Shown one piece after another: positions 23,101 through 35,200 of a DNA stretch of 64,000 bases (position 1 is its first letter; the number at the start of each line of letters is the position of its first letter). The stretch comes from Ampullaceana balthica (Eukaryota > Mollusca > Gastropoda > Lymnaeidae). Both the position numbers and the translations under genes were made by a program. Below the pieces are notes generated by a model, which was not told where the DNA came from, searched no databases, and saw nothing but the letters and a program-made list of their open reading frames with translations. The stretch is from the NCBI GenBank assembly GCA_944989445.1, contig CALYLW010000322.1, positions 341,723-405,722 of the forward strand, in the 5' to 3' direction.

Positions 23101-26100
23101 CTTTACATTCTTCCTGCCACTGTCTCTGTTCCTCATATTTTTCTTCCCCATTATGTTATACAAACTTATCCCTTACAAATAGATTCAGTTCCTCCCCCTT
23201 CAATCCTAGTCTTTTGATCCAGCCTCTTAGGGCATCTATAATCTTAAACCTAAATTCCTGTAGATCTTTTAAATCCATTTTACCTTATAATTACAATGTA
23301 CATGGAAGAAAAAGAAATAGGTAATTGTAAATGATTACTTGCCTGGATTTACGGAATTACATACACAACATAAAATATGTGTCCATAGAATACTAACTTA
23401 ACTTGTCCATGTTCCCACAAAGTTCTCCTGTTAGCACCGTGAATATTGTCCAGCAATAGTTCTCCGGATAGTCACACACACTGTATACTGGAATCTGATA
23501 GACGAGCGGCTTCTTTGTTTTAGGACAGTCGTTCACTGCCACACCCAGGACTCCGTACACGAACGATGAGGCGGATGCCTTGTTGTCCGATAGTCGTTAA
23601 CCGACATACTCCTCGGACTCTGGAAATGAACAGTAAGGCGGGCGCCCCTCTGCATGGGCTGGAGTGTAAAAAAAACACGTAGACTCCGACAGCCTGGACA
23701 CTGGATGCATCGTTCAATAGACCGACGACGCTCTCTCACCTAGATGCTGTGACTTGACGTACTATCCACAAGAGCCTCCAGAAAATCCCGGATGAGCCCC
23801 CAATGTTGCATTCTGGGTTCTGGATGAAAGAAGACCAAATCTCGACTCTTGTCAATTGATACTATAATTCTTTAATTCGTCAGCAACATATTTACATCAG
23901 TATGTTCAGGTGCGCCAACGTAATCCTTCCACAATGCCACTTACTCCTACGTGCGTACAATGGACTCTCTGTCCCTAATGCTAGCCGTACTTCGCTGTAA
24001 CCTCGAGCACACCTCGATGTGTCACCAGTTAGTCCAGCTACTCTCGATCAATCCATTGCTAGTCCTGACAAGGACTGGACCTCAGCACTAGATCTCACTT
24101 CTACAGTCTTGTGTTATTCCTACCCACTCTCTCTCAACACTACACTATTTATACCCCGCCAGGCTGTCTAACTCTCATACCGAGTGACTACAACTAACAC
24201 TATTATTTACAAGTGAGCTATTCTCAAGTCACGCCTTCAGCCGAGTTCATCACAATGTTACAACAATGTCACAATAATTATTCGCAGTGATTCTCATACC
24301 TTGACATTTAGCATGTACAACTTTGTTTTAATAACTTCAACACAAAATACACAATGTATGTCATAAAACATAGAACAGTATAGATTTTTCATATATATTT
24401 TGGAAATGTTACTATGTAAATAATGGGACCGAAGTGACCACACAATCCAGTGCTCGTTAGTGGTGGCTAAATAAAACTAGTGAACGCTACTTCACTTGCC
24501 CCATAGGCCATCATGGACGTGAAAAGAGGTTATTATTATAAAATGTAAATAAAGTACAATATATATTTTTCACAAATATTTTGAACATGTTACTATATAA
24601 AGTATAGGCAAGTATAGATCTTTCACATATGATTTGAACAGGGTACTCTGTAGAATGATGCATTAGAAAGTATACAATGTTTTTAATGATGAAGAGTAAA
24701 ACCCTAACAATCAATGTAGTTACCAGTGATGTGAATGGGATGGTAGAGACTAATGTCATTTTTGGGGATGGTAGAGACAATGTCGTGCTGGGGATGGTAG
24801 AGACCAATGTCGTGCTGGGGATGGTAGAGACTAATGTCCTTGTGGGGATGGTAGAGACAATGTCGTGGTGGGGATGGTAGAGACTAATGTCCTTGTGGGG
24901 ATGGTAGAGACAATGTCGTGGTGGGGATGGTAGAGACTAATGTCCTTGTGGGGATGGTAGAGACAATGTCGTGGTGGGGATGGTAGAGACCACTGTCGTG
25001 CTGGGGATGGTAGAGACTAATGTCGTGGTGGGGATGGTAGAGACTAATGTCCTGGTGGGGATGGTAGAGACCAATGTCGTGCTGAGGATGGTAGAGACCA
25101 ATGTCGGGGTGGGGATGGTAAAGATCATAATCGTGTTTACGGTTGTTGAGATTAATGTTGTGGAGGTGTTTTAATAACCTTGTGGTCATTGAAGATTTTA
25201 GTCATAATATATCTAAGTGTATTTATAGATTTTTTTGGTAGTTTCGTTAAAGATGCCACTTATTTGGTTCCTATTTATCTTTACACTATATGTGGTAGAT
25301 TAATTCTTATTAATTTAATGATTGTTTATCTGTTTTCAAAATTGATTATTACAGCTTATTGTATACTGCGTCAAAGCTCAATATATTGTAAGTAACTCAT
25401 CTAAAATCAACATTTACATTGCATTGTTCATCTAACACTCGATTCTTAAGTCACAATCAGTTCGTGGTATTGTGTATTTGTATGTTATAAAGTGAGTCGA
25501 AAGATTACAAGGGGAAACCTTGATTGTCCAAACCGAATTCAAAGTGGTCGACAATTATAACATTTAATAAAAATATAATTGTTCTTTTGACCTTAAGACA
25601 ATCGAATTGGTCCTCCTATTCAATTAGGGTGAAATAAAAATATTTCACCAGTTTACATTTGACTAGTGATACATCGTCTTTTTAATTAAGTTTGCATTTG
25701 CAAATAATCCGACGTTAAATATATTTTAAATAGAGCCCCACGTTCTTATCTGACATTCAATGACTTTTTAAATAACGTTTACTGTACCTACACACAATTT
25801 TTGATCAAAATATTTAAAAAAAAGTAATATATTGTTGTTTCTTTTAAATTATTTATTATGGTATTAAAATGGGTAAATTATTAAAATTTGAATTTAAAAA
25901 TGATTTTTTTCAGCTCACTATACAATTCGCATGATGCATCCAATGTTGGTTGAAGGCCGATGTTTTCTTCTGGTCTCACGTCGCCAAACCTACCATGACG
26001 CACGGGTAAAAGCTTGCCAGAAAAAAATTATTATTATTTAATAGAAAATAATAGAGAAAATTCAATATCATTCTTTTATTAAATGTAACTAATTCTTTTT

Positions 26101-26160
26101 TACGATTTAATAACAAGAACTATTATATCTGAAAACAAAATGTAATGTTTAATTAATTAC

Positions 26161-26240
<80 letters not shown>

Positions 26241-29200
26241 AATTGGTTTTACATGCTAAAAATTATATTCATTTAAATAGAACAGCACATTAGATTACAT
26301 GTCGATCGTAGCAACAATTTCAGAAGAACGTTTTTTTAAATAATTTTGGAAATTTAAAAAATGTATGTCTTCATAAGTTTACAAAACGAAATCACAAACT
26401 GTCATTGTGATCGGATAGTTAAAATAATATTTAAATAGTTAGCATTATTTTGAAAAACGACTCTAAAACACCCATCTAGAGAATTTTTTGTTTCAATTTT
26501 ACACATAAACTTCCGAAAGTATCACTGCGCTTGGTTGCTTATAATAATATTTATAAAACGTATATCAGAAACAAGTAATAAAAACTCGAATAAGTATTTA
26601 AACGTAATTTCCGAAAAGAATGTCCGACTTTATTTTTCATGTTTTTTTTATCTGATATGGTTCAGGAGGAGTTGCAGTCTCAAGACTGAGATATTACGAA
26701 TCTATAAACGCCATTTTTCGGGAAATTGCGTTAAAAACTGAATTTACGGTCCAATGCACTTAACTCAAACTGTTCAAGATTTAAAGCTCTGAACATTTGT
26801 AAATAGAAATATGGATGACGATGGACATGTGTGATTATATTTGTCCGTGTCTTGTAAAATCAATTAAAGAAAAACGTCTTTTTAAAAAAATGATTCGAGG
26901 CATCCGGCCCCGAAAGAATAGAGATTAAATGTTAAATTACCCATTGTATTTTAATATTCGCCATAATGTACGGCAATATGTAAAAGTAATACATTTTTCG
27001 TTATTTTCTGTAGCATAATTAATATATTTATCAATAATTTTCAAAATGGTGTAAAATTGGAAAAAGTCTTAAACATTTACGAAAAAAGGAATATGTGGGG
27101 AACTGCGCCTGAAAAAAAAGAACTTTATGAGTTCCATTACCAAAGAGATTAGAATGTGAGCAATTAAATTTATATATAACAGGTTTATCAAAGATCTTTC
27201 TATTTACGCTGTAAACAACACTTAAATCATCAGTTATATAGCTAATATAAGCAAATAAGACATTAAAACCACGGGTCCAAATGGTGCAAGATGTTAAGTT
27301 CTAAACATCTGTTGATTTCAATCTGGATACAATTTATATATTTGTCAGTATTTGACAAAAACGTCTAAAATTTAATGGGAAATATACTTTTAAAATTTTT
27401 TTTTAATCTAATTTTTGACACTGGACATTAGGGGTTCATTACCCATAGTATTCTTATATGTGATATAATTTTTTTTGTACCATGCTTTGTCAAGATCTAT
27501 TCAGTTATCGAATATCTAACGCTTCAATTACAGTGCAACCTATCATGACGATTAATTCGCATAACAATAAAAAAAAATTTGAAGAAGTTGCTCACTTAAC
27601 GAGGGACCTTTTAAAGAAAGGGCAAGTCTCTTTTCTCTCGGCAGATTAAACCCATGACCAGCATATACCCGGGTATAATACGGCCTAGGCCAGAATATAC
27701 CCCGAGGGTTCAACTGGCCTTGGCCAGATTATACCCCTCCAGGCCAGAATATACCCCTTTGACAACATGAAGATATATAGTAAAAAATGGTTCATTGACT
27801 ATTTAGATTTGCAGTGGCCAGACCTGTAGTAACCGAGAGCCATTTTAAAGCATAAATAAATTATTGAGAGCCGCATTAAAGCACTGGGGGTTATTAAACC
27901 TGGCTTAGAAATCTTTCCGTAATCGTGTAATATATATTTCATAAATTGTTCGCGAACTGAAATGTGAACACAGAAAAGCCGCATGCGGCTCGCGAACCGC
28001 GGTTTTTCTGACCTTTGATTTAGACATTCTATTGGTGTTTTAGCTTTGTCAGAGAAGTTAAACTCGTTTCGTAAGTAAGAAAGATGTTTTATTTAAAATA
28101 GAATAATAATCTTAAAATAATTTCTTTTATTACGATGTCTGGTAGGTTGGTACTTTTTATCTAAAGTTACAGTCTATACAAGTATAGATGGAATCAGCGG
28201 TTTTTTTTTCTTTTAAAATTTTAGAGTAGACTGATTGAAGCAATAAATAAATTGGTTATTATTCGTGGTGACTCGTGGTGTCTGTTTGAACCCTTGCTTG
28301 CTTCATTGATTGTCGCCGATTTTTAACCCACTTCCTCGTAATCTAGCGATATGAAATTTTTCAGGCAGACTCGTTCCTATGATTAAAACGAAGTTTTAAA
28401 ATTTCAGATCGATCGCATGTAGTGTAATTAAATTATTGAATTTTTAGATTATTTTATTTATCTCTATGTATAATGTTACATTTTTGAGATAGTGTCGTGG
28501 TGCGTATTATATTGAAAGACCTTTCCTGTCGAGTAATAAGGTGCGTATTTTATTGACAACACTTTTTATAAAAATATTCCTGATCGGTGCGCATTATATT
28601 AAACATTTTTTACAGACATTTTTTACGACACAACTGCAATTTTGTATTTCTGGATGGTCTGGCGCTGCGTATTATAATAAACATTCTTTTAGTTACGTCT
28701 CGTACATAAAGGATTTATAGTGAAAAACTTGGTTTTTTACGGGTTTTTCTTATTAAATCCTTTATATTAACTCGTGGTGTCTGCGGCCGACCTTGCTTGC
28801 TTGTCGCCAAAACTTTTGATCGATTTTTAACCCACTTGCTCGCAAGATATCGAGCTGAAATTTTGCAGGCAGTTTTGTACCGATGATAAAAACAATGTGT
28901 CAAAATTTCAGATCGATCGCATGTACCGTAATTAAATTATTGATTTTTTAGATTATTTTATTTATTCCTATGTATCATGCTATTTTTTGAGATAGAGCGT
29001 CGCGGTGCGTATTATATTGAACAACATTTCTGTCGCCGCAATAAGGTGCGTATTTTACTGACAACACTTTTTATAAACCTATTCCTGATCGGTGCGCATT
29101 ATGTTAAACACGTTTTACGACACAACTGCAATTTTGTATTTTTGGATGGTCTTGCGCTGCGTGTTATAATGAACATTCTTTTAGTTACGTCTCATACGTA

Positions 29201-32200
29201 AAGGATTTATAGTCAAAAACTTGGTTTTTTACGGGTTTTTCTTATTAAATCCTTTATATTAACTCGTGGTGTCTGCACCCGCCCTTGCTTGCTTGTCGCC
29301 AAAACTTTTGATCGATTTTTAAACCACTTCCTCGTAAGCTAGCGAGCTGAAATTTTGCAGGCAGTTTTGTACCGATAATAAAAACAACGTATCAAAATAT
29401 CAAATCGATCGCATGTACCGTAATTAAATCATTGATTTTTTAGATTATTTTATTTATTCCTATGTATCATGCTATTTTTTGAGATATAGCGTCGCGGTGC
29501 GTATTATATTGAACAACCTTTCTGTCGCGCAATAAGGTGCGTATTTTACTGACAACACTTTTTATAAACCTATTCCTGATCGGTGCGCATTATATTAAAC
29601 ACGTTTTACGACACAACTGCAATTTTGTATTTTTGGATGGTCTTGCGCTGCGTGTTATAATGAACATTCTTTTAGTTACGTCTCATACGTAAAGGATTTA
29701 TAGTCAAAAACTTGGTTTTTTACGGGTTGTTTTTATTAAATCCTTTATATTAACTCGTGGTGTCTGCGGCCGACCGACCTTGTCGCCAAAACTTTTGATC
29801 TATTTTTAACCCACTTGCTCGCAAGATAGCGAGCTGAAATTTTGCAGGCAGTTTCGTATTGATAATAAAAACAATGTATCAAAATTTCAGATCGATCGCA
29901 TGTACCGTAATTAAATTATTGATTTTTTAGATTATTTTATTTATTCCTATGTATCATTCTATTTTTTGAGATAGAGCGTCGCGGTGCGTATTATATTGAA
30001 CAACCTTTCTGTCGCGCAATAAGGTGCGTATTTTATTGAAAGCTCTTTTTATAAACATATTCCTGATCGGTGCGCATTATATTAAACATGTTTTACGACA
30101 CAACTGCAATTTTGTATTTCTGGATGGTCTGGCGCTGCGTATTATAATAAACATTCTTTTAATTACTTCTCGTACATAAAGGATTTATAGTCAAAAACTT
30201 GGTTTTTTTACGGGGTTTTCTTATTAAATCCTTTATATTAACTCGTGGTGTCTGTACCCTTGATTGCTTGCTTGCTTGCTTGTCGCCAAAAAGTTTGATC
30301 GATTTTTAACCCATTTGCTCGTAAGCTAGCGAACTGAAATTTTGCAGGCAGTTTTGTTCCAATGATAAAAACAATGTATCAAAATTTCAGATCGCTCGCA
30401 CGTACAGTAATTAAATTATTGATTTTTTAGATTATTTCATTTATTCCTACGAATCATGTTATTTTTTTAGATTGAGTGTAAGGGTGCGCATTATATTGAA
30501 CAAACTTTCAGTCGCGCAAGAAGGTGCGTATTTTATTGACAAAACTTTGTATAAACATATTCCTGATCGTTGCGCATTATATTAAACACGTTTTACGAGA
30601 CAAAACTACAATTTTGTATTGTTGGATGGTCTTGCGCTGCGTATTATTATGAGCATTCTTTTAGTTACGTCTCGTACATAAAGGATTTATAGTCAAAAAC
30701 TCGTTTTTTACGGTATTTTTTTTTATTTTTAAAGATAATTCAAGCGCGATAAGGACTATAGTTGTAGCTTTTCAAACGCTTGCAAACATATATTTTGTGG
30801 ACCTCGCTTATTTATCAAACCATTGTGTTTCATTATTTTGAGGTAGGCAATAAAGATTTTTTTAAAAATAATTGAATTAAATTATGGATGAATGTTGTTT
30901 TTTTTCCCTCGTATACATTTTAAAAGTTACTGGCAACAATGGTTTAGGCCTATCTCAATTTTGTTTTTCTAAATAAACATATCGTGGCGCCTTGTCTTTT
31001 TTTTATCTATCTGCATATACGCTGATCTGCAAAATAGTTAAAAGCATAGAAAAAAAAACTAATTATTTGGGAAACATCATTTGACTTCAACCAGTGTTGC
31101 TTGTCGTATTTCGGAACCTTTATCTGTAGCTCGGTTTCCTTTGCGGCGTCTTAAGACATTCAAAAGAAATCTTTGTTCCAGTAGCGCAAATCATTTTACC
31201 ACCTTTTTATTAACTTACTATCTTTCTTGCCTGTCCACCAAATTTCATATTTTCCAACGTAAATTTAAACAACTTCTGATGGTCCTAGAGATCTCAAAGT
31301 TTTACCACAGAAAGATCTTGGATGACAATGCATTGTTTCAAAATTTCAGATCGATCAAATTTACTGTAATTAAATTAATGCCTTTTATTTTATCTCTATA
31401 TAGCATCTGTATCCGTCTGCTACTGTTTACATTTAGGTGTCACGCTGAGTTCAGTCGAGCCATCCATTACCACACCACTCCTACCAATTTTACAGCAAAG
31501 GGGAGTTAAGTCGGTTTCAGTCTGTAAATGTTTGTCGCGTTTGACCATAATCAATACTTTTAGTTATGTCTCATATATAAGTGATTTATAGTCAAAAACT
31601 TTGTTTTTACAGGGTTTTTTAATTACATGTGTTACTCTTAAAACAGTATGGTCAACCTTGTTGGATTTCGCCAATGTTGGATTGTCCGCTTTCTATGCAT
31701 TCATCTATTGTTATAAAGCACAGATTGTGTTCCATTTAATCTGCATTCAAAAGGACCTCTGACCTCGTCGCGCCATATTATTGTATTTTAAACCATCCAG
31801 ATATTTATTTTGATAGGCGTAAATATAAATGAGTAGCACACAGTTGCAAATGGTAGCAACCTTGTTGGATTAGGCCAATCATTACAGAGTCGACATATTT
31901 TTTAACATATTTTTCAACATATATGGTCACTATAAAATAAACTCCAAAACGACCAGAGCAAAAACGTTGTCAACCATGGAAGACCAACTGTATTTACAAT
32001 TCTACTCTACAACAACAAGTACCCCCAGTGGATCCATGGATCCATGACTAACCTTCAGAGAAATGGTCAAATGCCAAGTCACAATTTAGACAAACTGCTA
32101 AGCCTTTTCAAGCAAAAGAAGGGATTGATTCTTTACCATGGTGAAAAGGAAGTTCTCTACAAAAAAATGACTAGTTGCACTCCTTTTTAAATTATGTATG

Positions 32201-35200
32201 GACGGACGGAAACCCAAGCTATCTACAGATCTCAGGCCAGCGGTAGATGGAACAGTTTAACCAATAACGCATTTGGACAATGTCAACGCCGATGTGCTGA
32301 ACACACAGCAATTCAAAGAATGCTGAGTTTAACTGTGAGTACCAATATCCACCCATCCCAGTCGCATAAAAAGTGTAACTTTGATCGCAGAAATACAATC
32401 AACCAAGAACAAATTGATGATTCCATAGTTTACAGCAATAAACAGGGTTCTTCACCCAATCAGTGAGCTGATCATTCTGTTAAAGTTACTGTCAATGTGG
32501 GCCTACAACAAAAGGAACAAGAAAGCACAGGTGAAGAAACATACATCATTGTGATACAACATGTTTCAAAACAAATGCAGATTAGGACTTTTAACCCACT
32601 AACAATTTCAAAAAGAAAGCGTCTTAGCCCAACTATGGCCTTACTTTTGAAAATATTTTATATTGTGGCCACACTCGAGATCTTGACCAACCCAGTCGTA
32701 CATATTAAACGAAAAAAAGGGGGTGGGGTCGGTTACTTCAGGGCCCTAGGATAAATTCTGACAGGAAAAGAGGACAACTACATCCTGCTCAGAGATAAAG
32801 TAATTCAACACATGAACACATGCATTACATAATAAATAAAGGGCTACTTGAATCAAAATGTGAAATGGGTTGCCTGAGGAAACCAGGAAAACAAACACTA
32901 TCAACATTTAAAACTCTAATAACAAGGCAAGAGTATACATACACCAATGATAAGCGTAGGACGTAAAAATCTTCTGTATAGAAGAAGCGTCAGTAAATGA
33001 TAAGATAAGATAAGGGTAAGGAATACAAAGTGTTCGCAAGCGTTTGAAAAGCAACAAATATAGCCACGCTTAAATTATTGTTTAAAAATAAGCATGTAGT
33101 ACTTGATTAATTTAATATTAAATAAAAAAAGAAAAAAGACGATTCCATAAATATTTGTATAGACTATAGACTGTATCCTTTGATCTTGAATCGTCGAAAT
33201 TATAAACGAATTTCATTCATGGTAAAATATTTAATAATTATTAATTAATTTTAATTAACACCATTTTGCTACTTAAGAAAAGAGTTTAATTTCGCCGACA
33301 GAGCTAAAACATAAAGAGTAAGTCTAAAAAGTCATTCATCAATTTTTTTACTATATATCCTCATGTTGTCAAAGAGGTATATTCTGGCCTGAGGGGGTAT
33401 ATTCTGGCCTAGGCCAGATTATACCCGGGTATATTATGGTCAGGGGTTTAATCTGGCCTGTTACACCGGGAATGCCATGCCGATTGGTTAGTGAAGTGAG
33501 TCGGGAATGACATGCCGATTGGTTAGTGAAGTGAGTCAGGAATGCCATGCCGATTGGTTAGTGAAGTGAGTCGGGAATGCCATGCCGATTGGTTAGTGAA
33601 GTGAGTCGGCAATGCTATGCCGATTGGTTAGTGAAGTGAGTCGGGAATGCCATGCCGATTGGTTAGTGAAGTGAGTCGGTAATGCGATGCCGATTGGTTA
33701 GTGAGCAGGAAATGCCATTCGGATTCATGTGTCTGTGTTTAGAACTCGCTCTGTTATCGTTTTCTTTTCGTGTGTGATCCCCCGTTTATTTTACACATTT
33801 TGTATTCAGACAGTACACGTAATTTTTGTCATGGTCTTTGGACGCAATTATCTTCTGCATAGTAGGAGCGTCTGTATTGATAAGATACGATAAGATACGA
33901 ATTTTTTTACGAGCTAATATCTCTTCGAAGAACAGACAACAAAACTACAATCATAAGAGAGAAAAAATAACAGTAGAAATGAAACTTAAAATCATTGAAA
34001 AGCGATAACAAATAGGAGGAAGTAACAGAGCAACAATCTTCTAGCGCAAGGGTCGGCGAACAGGGGTAAATTACCTTATTTGGGGTAAAAAAGAATTCCT
34101 CGGGGTAAAACGGTCTCATTCGCGACATATCAAATCCGCTAAAATTGGCAAGATTGTAATCTTTAAAGTACTTTTTTAATAATTAAAAAATTCCAAATCC
34201 TTCATGTGTAAATACATTTACAAAAGGCACGGTTTATTAATTAGATATTTCGGCTTTTGCAAGGGAGATAAATCCCAAAATTGAAGTTATCCATGCAGGA
34301 AACTGAATTCAGTACCTTTGTCAGCAAAAGTTGTGAAGGACATAACTTCTACTTTGGCCGAGAATGTCAGAGATCAAGTTCTTTCTTCTATAAATGCGAG
34401 TTAATTCTTTGGTATTTATCTTGGTGAGACCACTGATGTCCTTAGTAATGCGCAGCTTATGGTTTATGTTCAATACAAAGTTTTATAAACCATTGAAGAG
34501 GAAATATTGTCTTGTGCTCCCCTCGAACGGCATCGTCAAGGAATTGATGTATTCGATAAAGTTGATAAATACTTTAAAAAAGTTAATTTAAAATGGGAAA
34601 GAAGACTGTATTGCTGTGTCTGTTGATTGAACTCCAGCTATGTTGTGCCGTGTAAGTTGTTTTTCGGCTTTTGCAAGAGAGAGGAATCCCAAAATTGAAG
34701 TTAAACACTGTATGATTCATCGTGAAGCTATGCTTGTGAAACATTTGGAACCTCAACTGGACGTCGTCATACAGGATGTTATCCATATTGCAATTTTTAT
34801 TAAAGGACATACACTGCAAACACTACTGTTTTATGATTTATGTAAAGATGGTGAGGCTGAATATACAGACTTACTTTATCACACCAAGGAACGGTGGCTT
34901 AAATGTGGTATTTTTCTTAACAGAGTGTGGACTCTGAAAGCTAAATTTCAAACATTTCTGGCTGTGTGAAAGCTTGCTCTGGCGAATAAGTTTACGAACG
35001 ATTTTTGGGTTGCACATCTCGCATACTTTGCTGATATTTTTGATTATGTGAATGTGCTGAACATAGAATTGCAAGGAAAAAATATCCATATCATTACACC
35101 CAGATAAAGGATTGCAGCATTTGGATAAAAGCTTTCATATGAGAAACAAAAAGCAAAATGAAACAAGTTAGTGGCCATTTAAATGTTGGTGTTGTACTTT

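Larger units (their letters stand above)
20990..23278 (-). pseudogene. gag-like remnant of an LTR retrotransposon, interrupted
   Basis: On the minus strand an ATG at 23278 opens MDLKDLQEF..., about 40 residues before a stop, followed in frame by a charged Glu/Lys/Arg-rich helix (to about 22945). A SINE and two HINEs then interrupt. A second coiled-coil, Lys/Glu-rich segment follows at 21416-21174. Position, downstream of LTR, primer-binding site and leader, makes it a gag candidate. I see no protease, RT or integrase. Confidence 0.6.
27643..33448. mobile_element. Large unclassified TIR element (about 5.8 kb)
   Basis: The left end CAGATTAAACCCATGACC (27643) and right end GGTCAGGGGTTTAATCTG (33448) are inverted. 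Both are followed inward by clusters of GGCCAGAATATACCCC, then TTGACAACATGAAGATATAT and further matching sequence. The right arm extends to about 33010 (roughly 440 bp). The left arm is split by a hAT MITE (27809-28017) and the HINE array (28268-30722), and resumes at about 30727-30795 with CTTTTCAAACGCTTGC. No target duplication found. Superfamily unknown. Confidence 0.65.

Noticed and set aside
23520..23739. Overlapping minus-strand ORFs in the leader after the primer-binding site
   Set aside because: No domain, and they lie in the expected untranslated leader before the gag-like ATG at 23278.
20469..24306. Ordinary full-length LTR retrotransposon
   Set aside because: The LTRs are inverted relative to each other and no pol domains were found.
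24677..25189. Overlapping ORFs on both strands with periodic VETNV or STIPT peptides
   Set aside because: Translation of the 26/27-bp minisatellite.
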